Shown piece by piece: positions 1-7,459 of a DNA stretch of 32,455 nt. This DNA is from Streptomyces hayashii (GTDB lineage: Bacteria > Actinomycetota > Actinomycetes > Streptomycetales > Streptomycetaceae), in contig NZ_JAHHIU010000094.1 in NCBI RefSeq assembly GCF_024539815.1, positions 44,313 to 76,767 of the forward strand, read 5' to 3'. A program made the translations under genes and the position numbers. A model generated the notes under the pieces. It was not told the DNA's origin and did not search any database. It was given only the letters and a program-made list of their open reading frames with translations. Every line of letters starts with the position of its first letter. Within the stretch, counting starts at the first letter, position 1.

Positions 1-1164
1 TCACCGTCCCGGCCGAAGGCCGGGACGGTGACGGCCGGTACCGCGACGCCCGAGGCGGCGAAGCCGGTGGGCTCGGGCCGGCAGCCGGTGCTCGTCGGCT
101 ACGGCGTGGCCGCGTCCTCCACCAAGCGCCGGCCGCGCAAGGGCCCGCAGATCACCGTCCCGCAGGTCCCGGACGCCCTCCAGGCGGAGCTGAACGGCCA
201 CGGCGGCGCGACCGCCGTGAGGGAGCGCCCGCTGGCCAAGCCGCCGGTCCGCAAGCTGGCCAAGGACCTGGGCGTCGACCTCGCCACCGTGGTCCCGTCC
301 GGTCCGGACGGCATCATCACCCGCGAGGACGTCCACGCGGCGGCGACCCCGGCCGCCGTGGCCGCACCGGTCGTCGAGCCGGCGACCCCGGCCCCGGCCG
401 CCCCGGCGACGCAGGCCCCGGTCACGGCCCCCGCGGCCGCGCCCGTGGCGTCGTACGACACGGCCCGGGAGACCCGCGTCCCGGTCAAGGGCGTGCGCAA
501 GGCGACGGCGGCGGCGATGGTCGGCTCGGCGTTCACCGCGCCGCACGTCACGGAGTTCGTGACGATCGACGTGACCCGCACGCTGAAGCTCGTCGAGGAG
601 CTCAAGCGGGACAAGGACATGCAGGGCCTCAGGGTCAACCCGCTCCTCGTCATCGCCAAGGCCCTCCTGGTCGCCGTCAAGCGCCACCCGGAGATCAACG
701 CGTCCTGGGACGAGGCGGCGCAGGAGATCGTGGTCAAGCACTACGTCAACCTGGGCATCGCGGCGGCCACTCCCAGGGGGCTGCTGGTCCCGAACATCAA
801 GGACGCCCACGCCCAGACGCTGCCGCAGCTGGCGGAGTCCCTCGGCGACCTGGTGTCCACGGCGCGGGAGGGCAGGACGTCCCCCGCCGCCATGCAGGGC
901 GGCACGGTGACCATCACCAACGTCGGCGTCTTCGGCGTCGACACCGGCACCCCGATCCTCAACCCCGGCGAGTCCGCGATCCTCGCGATCGGCGCGATCA
1001 GGCTCCAGCCGTGGGTCCACAAGGGCAAGGTCAAGCCCCGCCAGGTCACCACCCTGGCGCTGAGCTTCGACCACCGTCTCGTGGACGGGGAACTGGGCTC
1101 CAAGGTGCTGGCCGACGTGGCGGCGATCCTGGAGCAGCCGAAGAAGCTGATCACCTGGGGCTGA
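1..1164 (+). CDS. bkdC: Branched-chain 2-oxo acid dehydrogenase E2 (dihydrolipoamide acyltransferase), 5' truncated by window edge
   Basis: The reading frame is open at the left edge, so only the C-terminal 387 residues are visible; the lipoyl domain lies outside. Visible parts in order: a peripheral-subunit-binding domain (about residues 81-115, with RKLAKDLGVDL and GPDGIITREDV), an Ala/Pro-rich hinge (about 117-150), and the 2-oxoacid dehydrogenase catalytic domain to the end. The active-site motif HRLVDG sits near residue 358, where the His and Asp drive acyl transfer from lipoamide to CoA. E2 is the core of the multienzyme complex that makes isobutyryl-, isovaleryl- and methylbutyryl-CoA. 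In Streptomyces these prime branched fatty acids and polyketides. Pyruvate dehydrogenase E2 is the main alternative; the branched-chain assignment rests on overall resemblance and on my recollection of the neighbouring gene order. E1 alpha and beta genes would be expected upstream. Confidence 0.88.
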   Translation, partial: SPSRPKAGTVTAGTATPEAAKPVGSGRQPVLVGYGVAASSTKRRPRKGPQITVPQVPDALQAELNGHGGATAVRERPLAKPPVRKLAKDLGVDLATVVPSGPDGIITREDVHAAATPAAVAAPVVEPATPAPAAPATQAPVTAPAAAPVASYDTARETRVPVKGVRKATAAAMVGSAFTAPHVTEFVTIDVTRTLKLVEELKRDKDMQGLRVNPLLVIAKALLVAVKRHPEINASWDEAAQEIVVKHYVNLGIAAATPRGLLVPNIKDAHAQTLPQLAESLGDLVSTAREGRTSPAAMQGGTVTITNVGVFGVDTGTPILNPGESAILAIGAIRLQPWVHKGKVKPRQVTTLALSFDHRLVDGELGSKVLADVAAILEQPKKLITWG

Positions 1165-1186
1165 GCGGTACGGCCCGGCGGAGGGA

Positions 1187-1214
1187 GCCGCGCCCCGGTC
1201 ACCCGGGTCGCGGC
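1187..1214. terminator. Bidirectional hairpin between convergent E2 and MFS genes
   Basis: The arms GCCGCG-C-CCCGG and CCGGG-T-CGCGGC pair over 11 bp with one internal mismatch and a TCAC loop. The hairpin lies 22 nt after the E2 stop and 38 nt beyond the MFS stop, with no other gene between, so it can serve both strands. It lacks a strong T tract, which is usual in Streptomyces. Confidence 0.6.
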
Positions 1215-1252
1215 GCCCCCTCGTCGAGCCGCTCGGGGACGGGTTGCCGTCC

Positions 1253-2566
1253 TCAGGCCGGCACGTGCACCGTTTCCACCCTGCTGGCCACCAGCCGCTC
1301 CCGTTCCCGGCGGGCCGCCCGACTGCGCAGGCGCAGGATCTGGCTGACGCCGAGGGCCTGTAGGACGAAGACGAAGGAGAAGGCGATCGTGTAGTCGCCG
1401 CCGGTCGCGTCCAGCAGCACGCCGATCGCGAAGAGCGTCGTCATCGACGCCACGAAGCCGCCCATGTTCGTGATGCCGGAAGCCGTCCCCTGGCGCTCGG
1501 GCGGGTTCGCCGGCCGGGCGAAGTCGAACCCGAGCATGCTGGCGGGGCCGCACGCGCCGAGAACCGCGCAGAGCGCCACGAGCAGCCACATCGGCGCGCG
1601 GTCGCCGGGGCAGGCCAGCGTCGCCGCCCACATCAGGGCCGTCGCGCCGACCGTGCCCAGGGCCAGCGGCAGCCGCGCCCCGTGGTGACGGGCGACGATC
1701 TGGCCGTAGACCAGGCCCACGACCATGTTGCACAGCACCACCAGCGTGAGGAGCTCACCGGCGGTCGCCCGGGTCAGACCCTGTGCCTCGACCAGGAAGG
1801 GAAGCCCCCACAGAAGAAGGAACACCATCGCGGGGAACTGGGTCGTGAAGTGCACCCACAGGCCCAGCCGGGTGCCCGGCTCACGCCAGGACGCGGCGAT
1901 CTGGCGGCGGACGTAGGCCGCGCCCCGGTGCGGGAACGGCTCGGGCTCATGGCCCTCCGGGTGGTCCTTCAGGAACAGCAGCAGCAGGACCAGCACCACC
2001 ACGCCCGCCAGCGCGCTGCCCGCGAAGGCCGCCGTCCAGCCGACGCCGTGCAGCAGGCGCGCCAGGACCAGGGTGGAGACGAGGTTGCCCGCCATCCCGG
2101 CCAGGCCGGCGAGCTGGGCGACCATCGGTCCGCGGCGCGCCGGGAACCAACGGGAGCCCAGCCGCAGCACGCTGATGAACGTCATCGCGTCCCCGCAGCC
2201 CAGCAGGGCGCGCGAGGCGAGGGCGGTGCCGTAGGAAGGGGAGAAGGCGAAACCGAGCTGACCGGCCGTGAACAGCACGACGCCGATGGCCAGCACCTTC
2301 TTCGTGCCCAGCCGGTCGACCAGCAGGCCCACCGGTATCTGCATGCCCGCGTAGACGAGCAGTTGCAGGATCGAGAACGTCGACAGAGCCGAGGCGTTCA
2401 CCTGGAAGCGCTCGGCGGCGTCGAGGCCGGCCACGCCCAGCGACGTGCGGAAGATGACCGCGACGAAGTAGACCGAGACGCCGATCCCCCAGACGGCCAT
2501 GGCGCGACGCCCGCCGGGAGGGTCACCCGGAAGGGTGGAGTTCACGCGGCGGGGCACGGTGCTCAT
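1253..2566 (-). CDS. Major facilitator superfamily transporter
   Basis: This 437-residue protein looks like a 12-helix MFS permease. The N-terminal half contains the loop 2-3 signature GLLVDRLGTKKVL, and hydrophobic segments recur to the C terminus, split by a charged central loop (around EGHEPEPFPHRGAAY). The short basic C-terminal tail is cytoplasmic. The ATG at 2566 overlaps the stop of the upstream GntR gene as ATGA, so translation is probably coupled and the regulator and transporter form one unit. The longer open frame reaching to 3388 is only a read-back through gntR in another frame. The substrate is not deducible; the sequence style resembles organic anion or sugar-acid type permeases, and the adjacent FCD-type regulator would fit a small carboxylate, but that is inference. 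Confidence 0.88.
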   Translation of the reverse strand: MSTVPRRVNSTLPGDPPGGRRAMAVWGIGVSVYFVAVIFRTSLGVAGLDAAERFQVNASALSTFSILQLLVYAGMQIPVGLLVDRLGTKKVLAIGVVLFTAGQLGFAFSPSYGTALASRALLGCGDAMTFISVLRLGSRWFPARRGPMVAQLAGLAGMAGNLVSTLVLARLLHGVGWTAAFAGSALAGVVVLVLLLLFLKDHPEGHEPEPFPHRGAAYVRRQIAASWREPGTRLGLWVHFTTQFPAMVFLLLWGLPFLVEAQGLTRATAGELLTLVVLCNMVVGLVYGQIVARHHGARLPLALGTVGATALMWAATLACPGDRAPMWLLVALCAVLGACGPASMLGFDFARPANPPERQGTASGITNMGGFVASMTTLFAIGVLLDATGGDYTIAFSFVFVLQALGVSQILRLRSRAARRERERLVASRVETVHVPA

Positions 2567-3246
2567 CGGACCTCCCCGCGGGCGAGATGGGAGAACCAGC
2601 CGATGTGCCGGTGCACGAGCTCGACGGCCCGCTCGGCGTCGCCGGAGCGCAGCGCCTGAAGGATCTCCGCGTGCTCGGTGAGGGTCTTGGCGATCCGGTC
2701 GGGGTGCGAGTGCAGGACGGCGACGCCCATCCGCAGCTGGCGGTCGCGGAGTTGGTCGTAGAGCCGGGACAGGATCTCGTTGCCGCCGCTGCGGACGATC
2801 TCGGCGTGGAAGCAGCGGTCCGTCACCGCGGCCGCGGCCAGGTCGCCCGCGGCCGCCTGTTCCCGCTGCTGGGCGAGCAGTTCCTCCAGGCGTGCGACGA
2901 GAGCGGCCGGCGCGGGCACGGCCTTGCGCGCCGCGTGCTCCTCGACCAGCAGACGGGTCTCCACCACGTCGGCGATCTCCTGTGCGGAGACCGGCAGGAC
3001 CAGCGCGCCCTTCTTCGGGTAGAGCCGGATCAGCCCTTCCGCCTCCAGCCGTAGCAGCGCCTCGCGCACCGGTGTGCGCGAGACCCCCACGGCCTCGGCG
3101 AGCTCGCCCTCGGTGAGAAGGGCGCCGCCCTCGTAACGGCGGTCCAGGACACCCTGTTTGACGTGCGCGTACACGCGATCGGCGGCCGGCGGCTGCTTGA
3201 CGGGGACGGGTGCGGGGACAGGGACGGGCGGAGCGGAGGACTGCAT
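2563..3246 (-). CDS. GntR-family transcriptional regulator (FadR/FCD subfamily)
   Basis: The 227-residue protein has an N-terminal Pro-rich stretch, then a winged helix-turn-helix (about residues 20-85, core GVSRTPVREALLRLEAEGL) typical of GntR proteins. An all-helical FCD effector domain follows, with Asp/His positions (DRCFHAEI, HAEIL, HRHIG) of the kind that bind a metal and a carboxylate ligand. It probably represses the downstream MFS gene, with which it overlaps by 4 nt. I chose the ATG at 3246: a TAnnnT box (TATCCT) ends 6 nt before it, fitting a leaderless transcript, and no good ribosome binding site precedes the alternative ATG ten codons upstream at 3276. If that longer form is real, the operator-like palindrome would lie inside the gene. 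Confidence 0.88.
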   Translation of the reverse strand: MQSSAPPVPVPAPVPVKQPPAADRVYAHVKQGVLDRRYEGGALLTEGELAEAVGVSRTPVREALLRLEAEGLIRLYPKKGALVLPVSAQEIADVVETRLLVEEHAARKAVPAPAALVARLEELLAQQREQAAAGDLAAAAVTDRCFHAEIVRSGGNEILSRLYDQLRDRQLRMGVAVLHSHPDRIAKTLTEHAEILQALRSGDAERAVELVHRHIGWFSHLARGEVR

Positions 3247-3252
3247 GCCCAC

Positions 3253-3276
3253 AGGATAGATACAACGCGTACGCAT
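3253..3276 (-). promoter_or_regulatory. Putative leaderless -10 box and palindromic operator of the GntR-MFS unit
   Basis: On the minus strand TATCCT (3258-3253) ends 6 nt before the ATG. Immediately upstream is the near-palindrome ACGCGTACGCAT (3265-3276), with core GCGTACGC perfect. A self-binding site for the GntR product is a reasonable reading. No convincing -35 box was found. Confidence 0.35.
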
Positions 3277-3384
3277 GGCGGGACCGGTCCAGGATGCGGA
3301 CCCGCGGACGGGGTTCGAGGGGCGTCGGCGGGTGGGGTCCGGGTAAGGGATGGATCAAGTAATCGGAAATTCTGCCCGGCAGGC

Positions 3385-3421
3385 GCACAACTTTGTGTGC
3401 TACTTACGTGTCACACATGTG
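3385..3421 (+). promoter_or_regulatory. Two inverted repeats upstream of the DD-peptidase gene
   Basis: GCACA (3385-3389) pairs with TGTGC (3396-3400) across 6 nt, and CACATGTG (3414-3421) is a perfect 8-nt palindrome. Both sit 71-107 nt upstream of the TTG start at 3492, in an AT-richer pocket of the 245-nt divergent intergenic region. They could be operator or promoter elements; no -10/-35 pair was identified with confidence. Confidence 0.25.
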
Positions 3422-3491
3422 CGGCCCATCTCTTTCCCCCTTTGAACTTGGCCGCACCGCAGGGGCATTCGACGTAATCGGGGTATTTCAG

Positions 3492-4394
3492 TTGATAACC
3501 GCCATCAAGGGCATTCGAGTCCGCAGGGCCGCCGCCGTCGCCGTCACCGCAGGCGCAGTGCTCGCGACCGGCGCCCTCACCGCGGCGCCCGCGCAGGCTG
3601 TCGCGACGCCCACGATCGCCGCCAAGACCGGCTTCGTGATGAACAACGCGAACGGTGCGGCGCTTTACAACAAGGGCATGGACAGCAAGCTGTCCACCGG
3701 CTCCACCACCAAGATCATGACGGCGAACGTCGTGCTCTCGCAGTCGAACCTGAACCTGGACGCCAAGGTCACCATCCAGAAGGCGTACAGCGACTACATC
3801 GTCGCGAACACCGCGTCGTCCGCGCGGCTGATCGTCGGTGACAAGGTCACGGTCCGTCAGCTGCTCTACGGGCTGATGCTGCCGTCCGGCTGCGACGCGG
3901 CGTACGCCCTGGCCGACACGTACGGCACGGGCACGACGCGGGCCGCGCGCGTGAAGAGCTTCATCGCCAAGATGAACGCCAAGGCGAAGACGCTCGGCAT
4001 GACGAACACGCACTTCGACTCGTTCGACGGCATCGGCAGCGGGGCGAACTACTCGACCGCCAAGGACCTCACGAAGCTCGCCAGCAACTCGCTGAAGAAC
4101 GCGAACTTCCGTGCGGTCGTCAAGACCAAGTCGTACACCGCCAAGACCGTCACCAAGACCGGCTCCATCCGCACCATGGGTGCCTGGACCAACACCAACA
4201 CGCTGCTGAGCAGCTACAGCGGCGCCATCGGCGTGAAGACGGGCTCCGGCCCGGAGGCGAAGTACTGCCTCGTCTTCGCCGCCACCCGGGGCGGCAAGAC
4301 CGTCGTGGGCACGGTGCTGGCGTCCACCAGCGTGACGGTGCGCGCCGCCGACGCGACGAAGCTGCTGAACTACGGCTTCGCCCGCCTCGGCTGA
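3492..4394 (+). CDS. Secreted low-molecular-mass PBP, K15-type D,D-transpeptidase/D-alanyl-D-alanine carboxypeptidase (peptidase S11)
   Basis: Starting at TTG 3492 the 300-residue precursor has a clean signal peptide: basic MITAIKGIRVRR, a hydrophobic core, and cleavage after APAQA-36. In the mature protein the three penicillin-binding motifs fall at S35-T-T-K38, S96-G-C98 and K213-T-G215. That numbering, with Cys in place of the usual Asn of SxN, matches the Streptomyces K15 D,D-transpeptidase as I recall it, and this alignment supports the TTG start over an upstream TTG at 3393. No C-terminal amphipathic anchor is seen, so it is probably released or loosely held outside the membrane. It would act on peptidoglycan stem peptides. 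A large hairpin follows the gene. Confidence 0.92.
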   Translation: MITAIKGIRVRRAAAVAVTAGAVLATGALTAAPAQAVATPTIAAKTGFVMNNANGAALYNKGMDSKLSTGSTTKIMTANVVLSQSNLNLDAKVTIQKAYSDYIVANTASSARLIVGDKVTVRQLLYGLMLPSGCDAAYALADTYGTGTTRAARVKSFIAKMNAKAKTLGMTNTHFDSFDGIGSGANYSTAKDLTKLASNSLKNANFRAVVKTKSYTAKTVTKTGSIRTMGAWTNTNTLLSSYSGAIGVKTGSGPEAKYCLVFAATRGGKTVVGTVLASTSVTVRAADATKLLNYGFARLG

Positions 4395-4419
4395 CCTCCG
4401 GTCAACCCCTGAGCGTGCA

Positions 4420-4456
4420 GAACGGGCCCGTCGTGATCGTCACGACGGGCCCGTTC
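4420..4456. terminator. Perfect 17-bp hairpin between convergent genes
   Basis: GAACGGGCCCGTCGTGA (4420-4436) pairs perfectly with 4440-4456 around a TCG loop. It sits 25 nt after the DD-peptidase stop and 30 nt beyond the stop of the convergent gene, so it can terminate both. Confidence 0.85.
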
Positions 4457-4486
4457 CCGTGGGGTGCCGCACCTGGCCGCCGCCGG

Positions 4487-5311
4487 CTACCTGGTGACCG
4501 CGAAGTTCCGCAGGACGGCCGCCGTGAGCTCGGGCTCGCCCTCCGCCTTGACCCGGTCGGCCACCGCCTCCGCCGTCACCCGGCCGCAGGCCAGGCGGAC
4601 GTACGTCTCCCAGTCGAGGGTGAACGCGGCGGCGGGCCCGAGCGCGGGGGCCGTCTCCAGGGTCCCGCGGCCCTGGATGTCGACGCGGATGGTCCGCAGG
4701 AACTCGATCGGGCCGTGCACGTCGAAGACGACCGCGGAACTGCGCGGCGCGTCGGCCTTCTCGGCGACGACCGCCGGGAGCTCGGCGAGGAGCGCGTCCC
4801 GGGCGATGTGCGCGCCGGGGGAGTCGAGGTTGCCGGGGCGGCCGAGGGCGGCGCGCAGATCCTGTTCGTGCACCCACACGTTGAACGCGTGCAGCCGCAT
4901 GGACTCCTCAAGGGTGAGCTCGGTGCCGAGCGGCCCGCGCACCTTCGCCGTGGGCTGGCGTGACTCGTTGCGCAGCTGCCGGTTGCGGCGGATGACCGTG
5001 TACTCCAGCTCGGACGTCATCTCGGGGGCCGTGTGGTGGCGGCGGACGTCGACCTGCATCTCCATGTAGCGCTGGAAGTCGTTGGTGACGTGGAAGAGGT
5101 CGCGGGGGAGGGTGTGGATGGGACGCGGGTCGCCGTACATCTCGCAGTCCAGGCCGATGACGTGCGACACGATGTCGCGCACCGACCAGCCGGGGCAGGG
5201 CGTCCGGCGGTTCCAGTCCGCCTCCACCAGCGGCTCCACCAGCTCGGATATCGCTTCGATGGAGTGGGTCCAGGCGTCGGCGTAGGGCTGGAGGGTGGGA
5301 TGCAGACTCAC
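4487..5311 (-). CDS. Maleylpyruvate isomerase family / DinB-fold mycothiol-dependent-type enzyme
   Basis: The 274-residue product has the N-terminal four-helix metal-binding domain of the actinobacterial maleylpyruvate-isomerase (MDMPI) family: CPGWSVRDIVSHVIGLD near residues 40-55 with one His ligand, and FNVWVHEQDLRAALG near 160 with the second His of an HEQD-type motif. A C-terminal beta-rich domain follows (VFDVHGPI, VDIQGRGT), as in many members. Family members use mycothiol as cofactor for isomerase or transferase reactions; the substrate here is unknown. I chose GTG 5311 because GAGGGG lies about 10 nt upstream and MSLHPTLQPY matches the usual start of the fold; the open frame continues to 5464 through a repeat-bearing intergenic region. 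It is divergent from the nitrilase gene. Confidence 0.8.
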   Translation of the reverse strand: MSLHPTLQPYADAWTHSIEAISELVEPLVEADWNRRTPCPGWSVRDIVSHVIGLDCEMYGDPRPIHTLPRDLFHVTNDFQRYMEMQVDVRRHHTAPEMTSELEYTVIRRNRQLRNESRQPTAKVRGPLGTELTLEESMRLHAFNVWVHEQDLRAALGRPGNLDSPGAHIARDALLAELPAVVAEKADAPRSSAVVFDVHGPIEFLRTIRVDIQGRGTLETAPALGPAAAFTLDWETYVRLACGRVTAEAVADRVKAEGEPELTAAVLRNFAVTR

Positions 5312-5403
5312 GGAAACGGGACCCCTCGGCGATCGGTACTCGGGTGGACTGTGGCGGCGTTGCCGGCGGGAGCGGGCGCTGTCGGCGGCGTCTCGTCGAG
5401 ACT

Positions 5404-5436
5404 CCCCCCGTTCTCGGCTGCGCTCGAATCGGGGGG
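5404..5436. repeat. Streptomyces-type intergenic palindromic repeat (REP-like)
   Basis: CCCCCCG (5404-5410) pairs with CGGGGGG (5430-5436), and TTC/GAA pairs extend the stem inward around TCGGCTGCGCTC. This pattern (a C tract, then TCGGCT.CGCTCGA, then a G tract followed by ACCCCC) is one I recognise as a dispersed element in many Streptomyces genomes. It lies in the divergent region between 5311 and 5532. Recognition is from memory; copy number cannot be checked here. Confidence 0.6.
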
Positions 5437-5531
5437 ACCCCCAAGTTACGCTGCTGTGAGGCACCCCGGCAGTGCTTTCGTGTGACGATCGTAGGCCCTG
5501 TGGACTACTCGAATACCAGGACGGTGGTAGT

Positions 5532-6347
5532 GTGCGCGCCTCTCTGATCCAGATCGCCGTAGACGAGGACGAATCGGTCGAATCGCGGCGGTCGAGGGTG
5601 GCCGCGCTGGTCCGGGATCAGGCGGGCGCCGCCGACCTGGTGGTGCTGCCGGAGCTGTGGACGACGGGAGCGTTCGCCTACGAGGAGTTCGGCAGCGAGG
5701 CCGAGTCGCTGGACGGGCCGACGGCCGAGGCGATGGCGAAGGCCGCGAGCGACGCGGGGGTGTGGCTGCACGCGGGATCGATCCCGGAGCGGGCTCCGTC
5801 CGACGACGCCGAGGGCGGGAGCGCTCTCTACAACACGTCCCTCGTGTTCTCCCCCTCCGGCGAGCTGGCCGCCTCCTACCGCAAGATCCACCGTTTCGGT
5901 TTCGACAAGGGCGAGGCCGTGCTGATGGCCGCGGGCGAGGACCTGGTGACGGTCCGTCTGCCCGGGACGACGGTCGGCGTCGCCACCTGCTACGACCTCC
6001 GGTTCCCCGAGCTGTTCCGCGGTCTCGTCGACGCCGGCGCCGAGACCCTCGTCGTCTCCGCGGGCTGGCCGGAGCGCCGCAGGGCGCACTGGACGCTGCT
6101 CGCCCAGGCCAGGGCGGTCGAGAACCAGGCGTTCGTCCTCGCGTGTGGAACGGCCGGGACGCACGCCGGAGTTCCGCAGGCGGGCCACTCGATCGTGGTC
6201 GATCCGTGGGGCGAGGTCCTCGCGGAGGCGGGATCCGGCGAGGAGGTCCTCACCGTCGACTTCGACCCGGCGAAGGCGGCCGAGACCCGCGAGCAGTTCC
6301 CGGCCCTCAAGGACCGGGTGCTCGGACTGCGGCCCCCGCGCCGGTGA
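5532..6347 (+). CDS. Carbon-nitrogen hydrolase (nitrilase superfamily amidase)
   Basis: The 271-residue protein carries the catalytic triad of the nitrilase superfamily: Glu41 in VVLPELWTTGAF, Lys118 in YRKIHRFGFDKGE and Cys153 in ATCYDLRFPELF. Length and motif spacing fit Nit2/omega-amidase-like or plant Nit1-like branches, which hydrolyse small amides such as alpha-ketoglutaramate or deaminated glutathione; the exact substrate is not determined. It is a cytoplasmic enzyme. GTG 5532 is chosen because the conserved first strand (RASLIQIAV) begins directly after it and AGG lies 9 nt upstream; the longer frame from 5472 adds non-conserved residues. The stop is only 4 nt from the stop of the convergent LURP-one gene. 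Confidence 0.88.
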   Translation: MRASLIQIAVDEDESVESRRSRVAALVRDQAGAADLVVLPELWTTGAFAYEEFGSEAESLDGPTAEAMAKAASDAGVWLHAGSIPERAPSDDAEGGSALYNTSLVFSPSGELAASYRKIHRFGFDKGEAVLMAAGEDLVTVRLPGTTVGVATCYDLRFPELFRGLVDAGAETLVVSAGWPERRRAHWTLLAQARAVENQAFVLACGTAGTHAGVPQAGHSIVVDPWGEVLAEAGSGEEVLTVDFDPAKAAETREQFPALKDRVLGLRPPRR

Positions 6348-6351
6348 CCGC

Positions 6352-6864
6352 TCAGTCGTCCGCGCCCTCCTTGTCGGCCCGCTCCTTGTCGGCGAGGTGG
6401 ATCACGCACACCGCCACCGCGATCAGCAGCGCGATGTCGGCGTCCTCGCGCACCACGTCGACGCCGTAGGTCTCCCGCACGTGCAGCCATCGCCGGGAGA
6501 CCACGGCCAGCAGTTCGCCGTCGTACTCGACCGCGAACTCCCGGTCGAGGATCTTGCCGCTGACGTCGAGCTCGGTGCGGCCGTCCGCCAGGGCCACCCG
6601 GTAGTGGTTGCGCAGCAGCGACAGCCGCTTGCGGCGGATCGTGGCCAGCGGCTCGCCGTCCCGTTCGATCACCATGGTGTCCCGCAGGGCGAACATCTTC
6701 TGGTGGATGTCGATCAGGACGCGCCCGCGGGTGTCCTTCAGCTCGAAGGTGTCCCGCAGCCGCATCGCCTTGCCGTCGACGAGGTAGACCTTGTTGCCTC
6801 GGTCGTCCTCGATCCAGTAGTCGTCACCGAACCCGAGGAGCCGGTCGCGCACGAGGAATCTCAT
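6352..6864 (-). CDS. LURP-one-related (tubby-C-like) protein
   Basis: The 170-residue protein has alternating short beta strands with the LURP-one-related pattern: MRFLVRDRLLGFGDDYWIEDDRG, VYLVDGKAMRLRDTFELKD, GRVLIDIHQKMFALRDTMVIERDG and AVEYDGELLAVVSRR. The family adopts a tubby-like beta barrel around a hydrophobic helix; here the C-terminal IALLIAVAVCVIHLAD would be that helix. Plant relatives are linked to defence and mammalian ones are phospholipid scramblases, but bacterial members have no settled role. It is probably cytoplasmic or membrane-associated. The gene converges on the amidase gene with a 4-nt gap, so the two transcripts must overlap. GGGGAAG lies about 11 nt before the ATG. 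Confidence 0.85.
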   Translation of the reverse strand: MRFLVRDRLLGFGDDYWIEDDRGNKVYLVDGKAMRLRDTFELKDTRGRVLIDIHQKMFALRDTMVIERDGEPLATIRRKRLSLLRNHYRVALADGRTELDVSGKILDREFAVEYDGELLAVVSRRWLHVRETYGVDVVREDADIALLIAVAVCVIHLADKERADKEGADD

Positions 6865-6953
6865 ACGGGTACTGCTTCCCCGGACAGCGGGACGTCTCCC
6901 GGCGGCGACGGCATTTCACGACACGGTTGACCCGACTGCCGACGCGGCGGTAC

Positions 6954-6979
6954 GGCCCGGCAGGTCTTCCCGCCGGGCC
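6954..6979 (-). terminator. Hairpin downstream of the small membrane protein gene
   Basis: GGCCCGGC (6954-6961) pairs with GCCGGGCC (6972-6979) around a 10-nt loop. It lies about 107 nt beyond the stop at 7086 on the minus strand and upstream of the LURP-one gene, consistent with a terminator between the two. The rest of the 221-nt gap (6865-7085) shows nothing I can name. Confidence 0.45.
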
Positions 6980-7085
6980 TCAGGAACCCGTGTCCTCACC
7001 ATCCCGCGTCTTCACGATATTCACACAAAGGCGCCGGGCATACCCGGATGCGGAATGCTCGGAACACGCCGCTTCTGCCGGTTCG

Positions 7086-7334
7086 TCAGACGCCGTAGCC
7101 GCCGCTGTATCCGTCGCCGGGACGCCGTTCGGTCTCGACCACCGTGGTCGAGGCAGGCGGCACCATGACCCGGCGGCGCCGGGCGATGCTGCTGAAGGTC
7201 GTCACACCGATCAGGCCGACGATCATCAGGATGACGCCGACCAGGTCGAGGTTGACCCCCTGCATGTGCCAGTCGGTCGCAAACGTGAGGATGGCTCCCA
7301 CGGCGATGAGGATGATGCACCCGCCGAGGCCCAT
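7086..7334 (-). CDS. Small two-helix membrane protein (DUF6458-like)
   Basis: The 82-residue protein begins MGLGGCIILIAVGAILTFA, a first membrane helix, followed by a short loop (TDWHMQGVNLDL) and a second helix (VGVILMIVGLIGVTTF). A basic RRRR stop-transfer and a Pro/Gly/Tyr-rich cytoplasmic tail complete it. This layout matches the actinobacterial DUF6458 family, of unknown function. GGGAGG lies 8 nt before the ATG, a good ribosome binding site. It appears monocistronic, with hairpins on both sides. Confidence 0.8.
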   Translation of the reverse strand: MGLGGCIILIAVGAILTFATDWHMQGVNLDLVGVILMIVGLIGVTTFSSIARRRRVMVPPASTTVVETERRPGDGYSGGYGV

Positions 7335-7383
7335 GATGTCGCCTCCCTGTCAGGATCACCGGTCGGTCCGGCTCCGACATCCG

Positions 7384-7420
7384 GGTACCCCCGCGGGCAA
7401 GTCCCATGCGGGGGCCTACC
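7384..7420 (-). terminator. Hairpin between apeB and the small membrane protein gene
   Basis: GGTA-CCCCCGC (7384-7394) pairs with GCGGGGG (7408-7414) and, after a 2-nt bulge, TACC (7417-7420). It is the second hairpin after the apeB stop and also lies in the leader side of the small membrane protein gene. Confidence 0.5.
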
Positions 7421-7439
7421 CTTGCGCCCCGTCCGGGAC

Positions 7440-7455
7440 CGGGCCCGACGGCCCG
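7440..7455 (-). terminator. Short hairpin directly after the apeB stop
   Basis: CGGGCC (7440-7445) pairs with GGCCCG (7450-7455) around a 4-nt loop, beginning 4 nt beyond the stop codon. With the stem at 7384-7420 it makes a tandem termination region. Confidence 0.45.
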
Positions 7456-7459
7456 CGGG

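Noticed and set aside
2567..3388. Extension of the MFS frame to 711 residues
   Set aside because: The extension reads the gntR gene out of phase. MFS proteins of this class begin at the ATG that overlaps the gntR stop.
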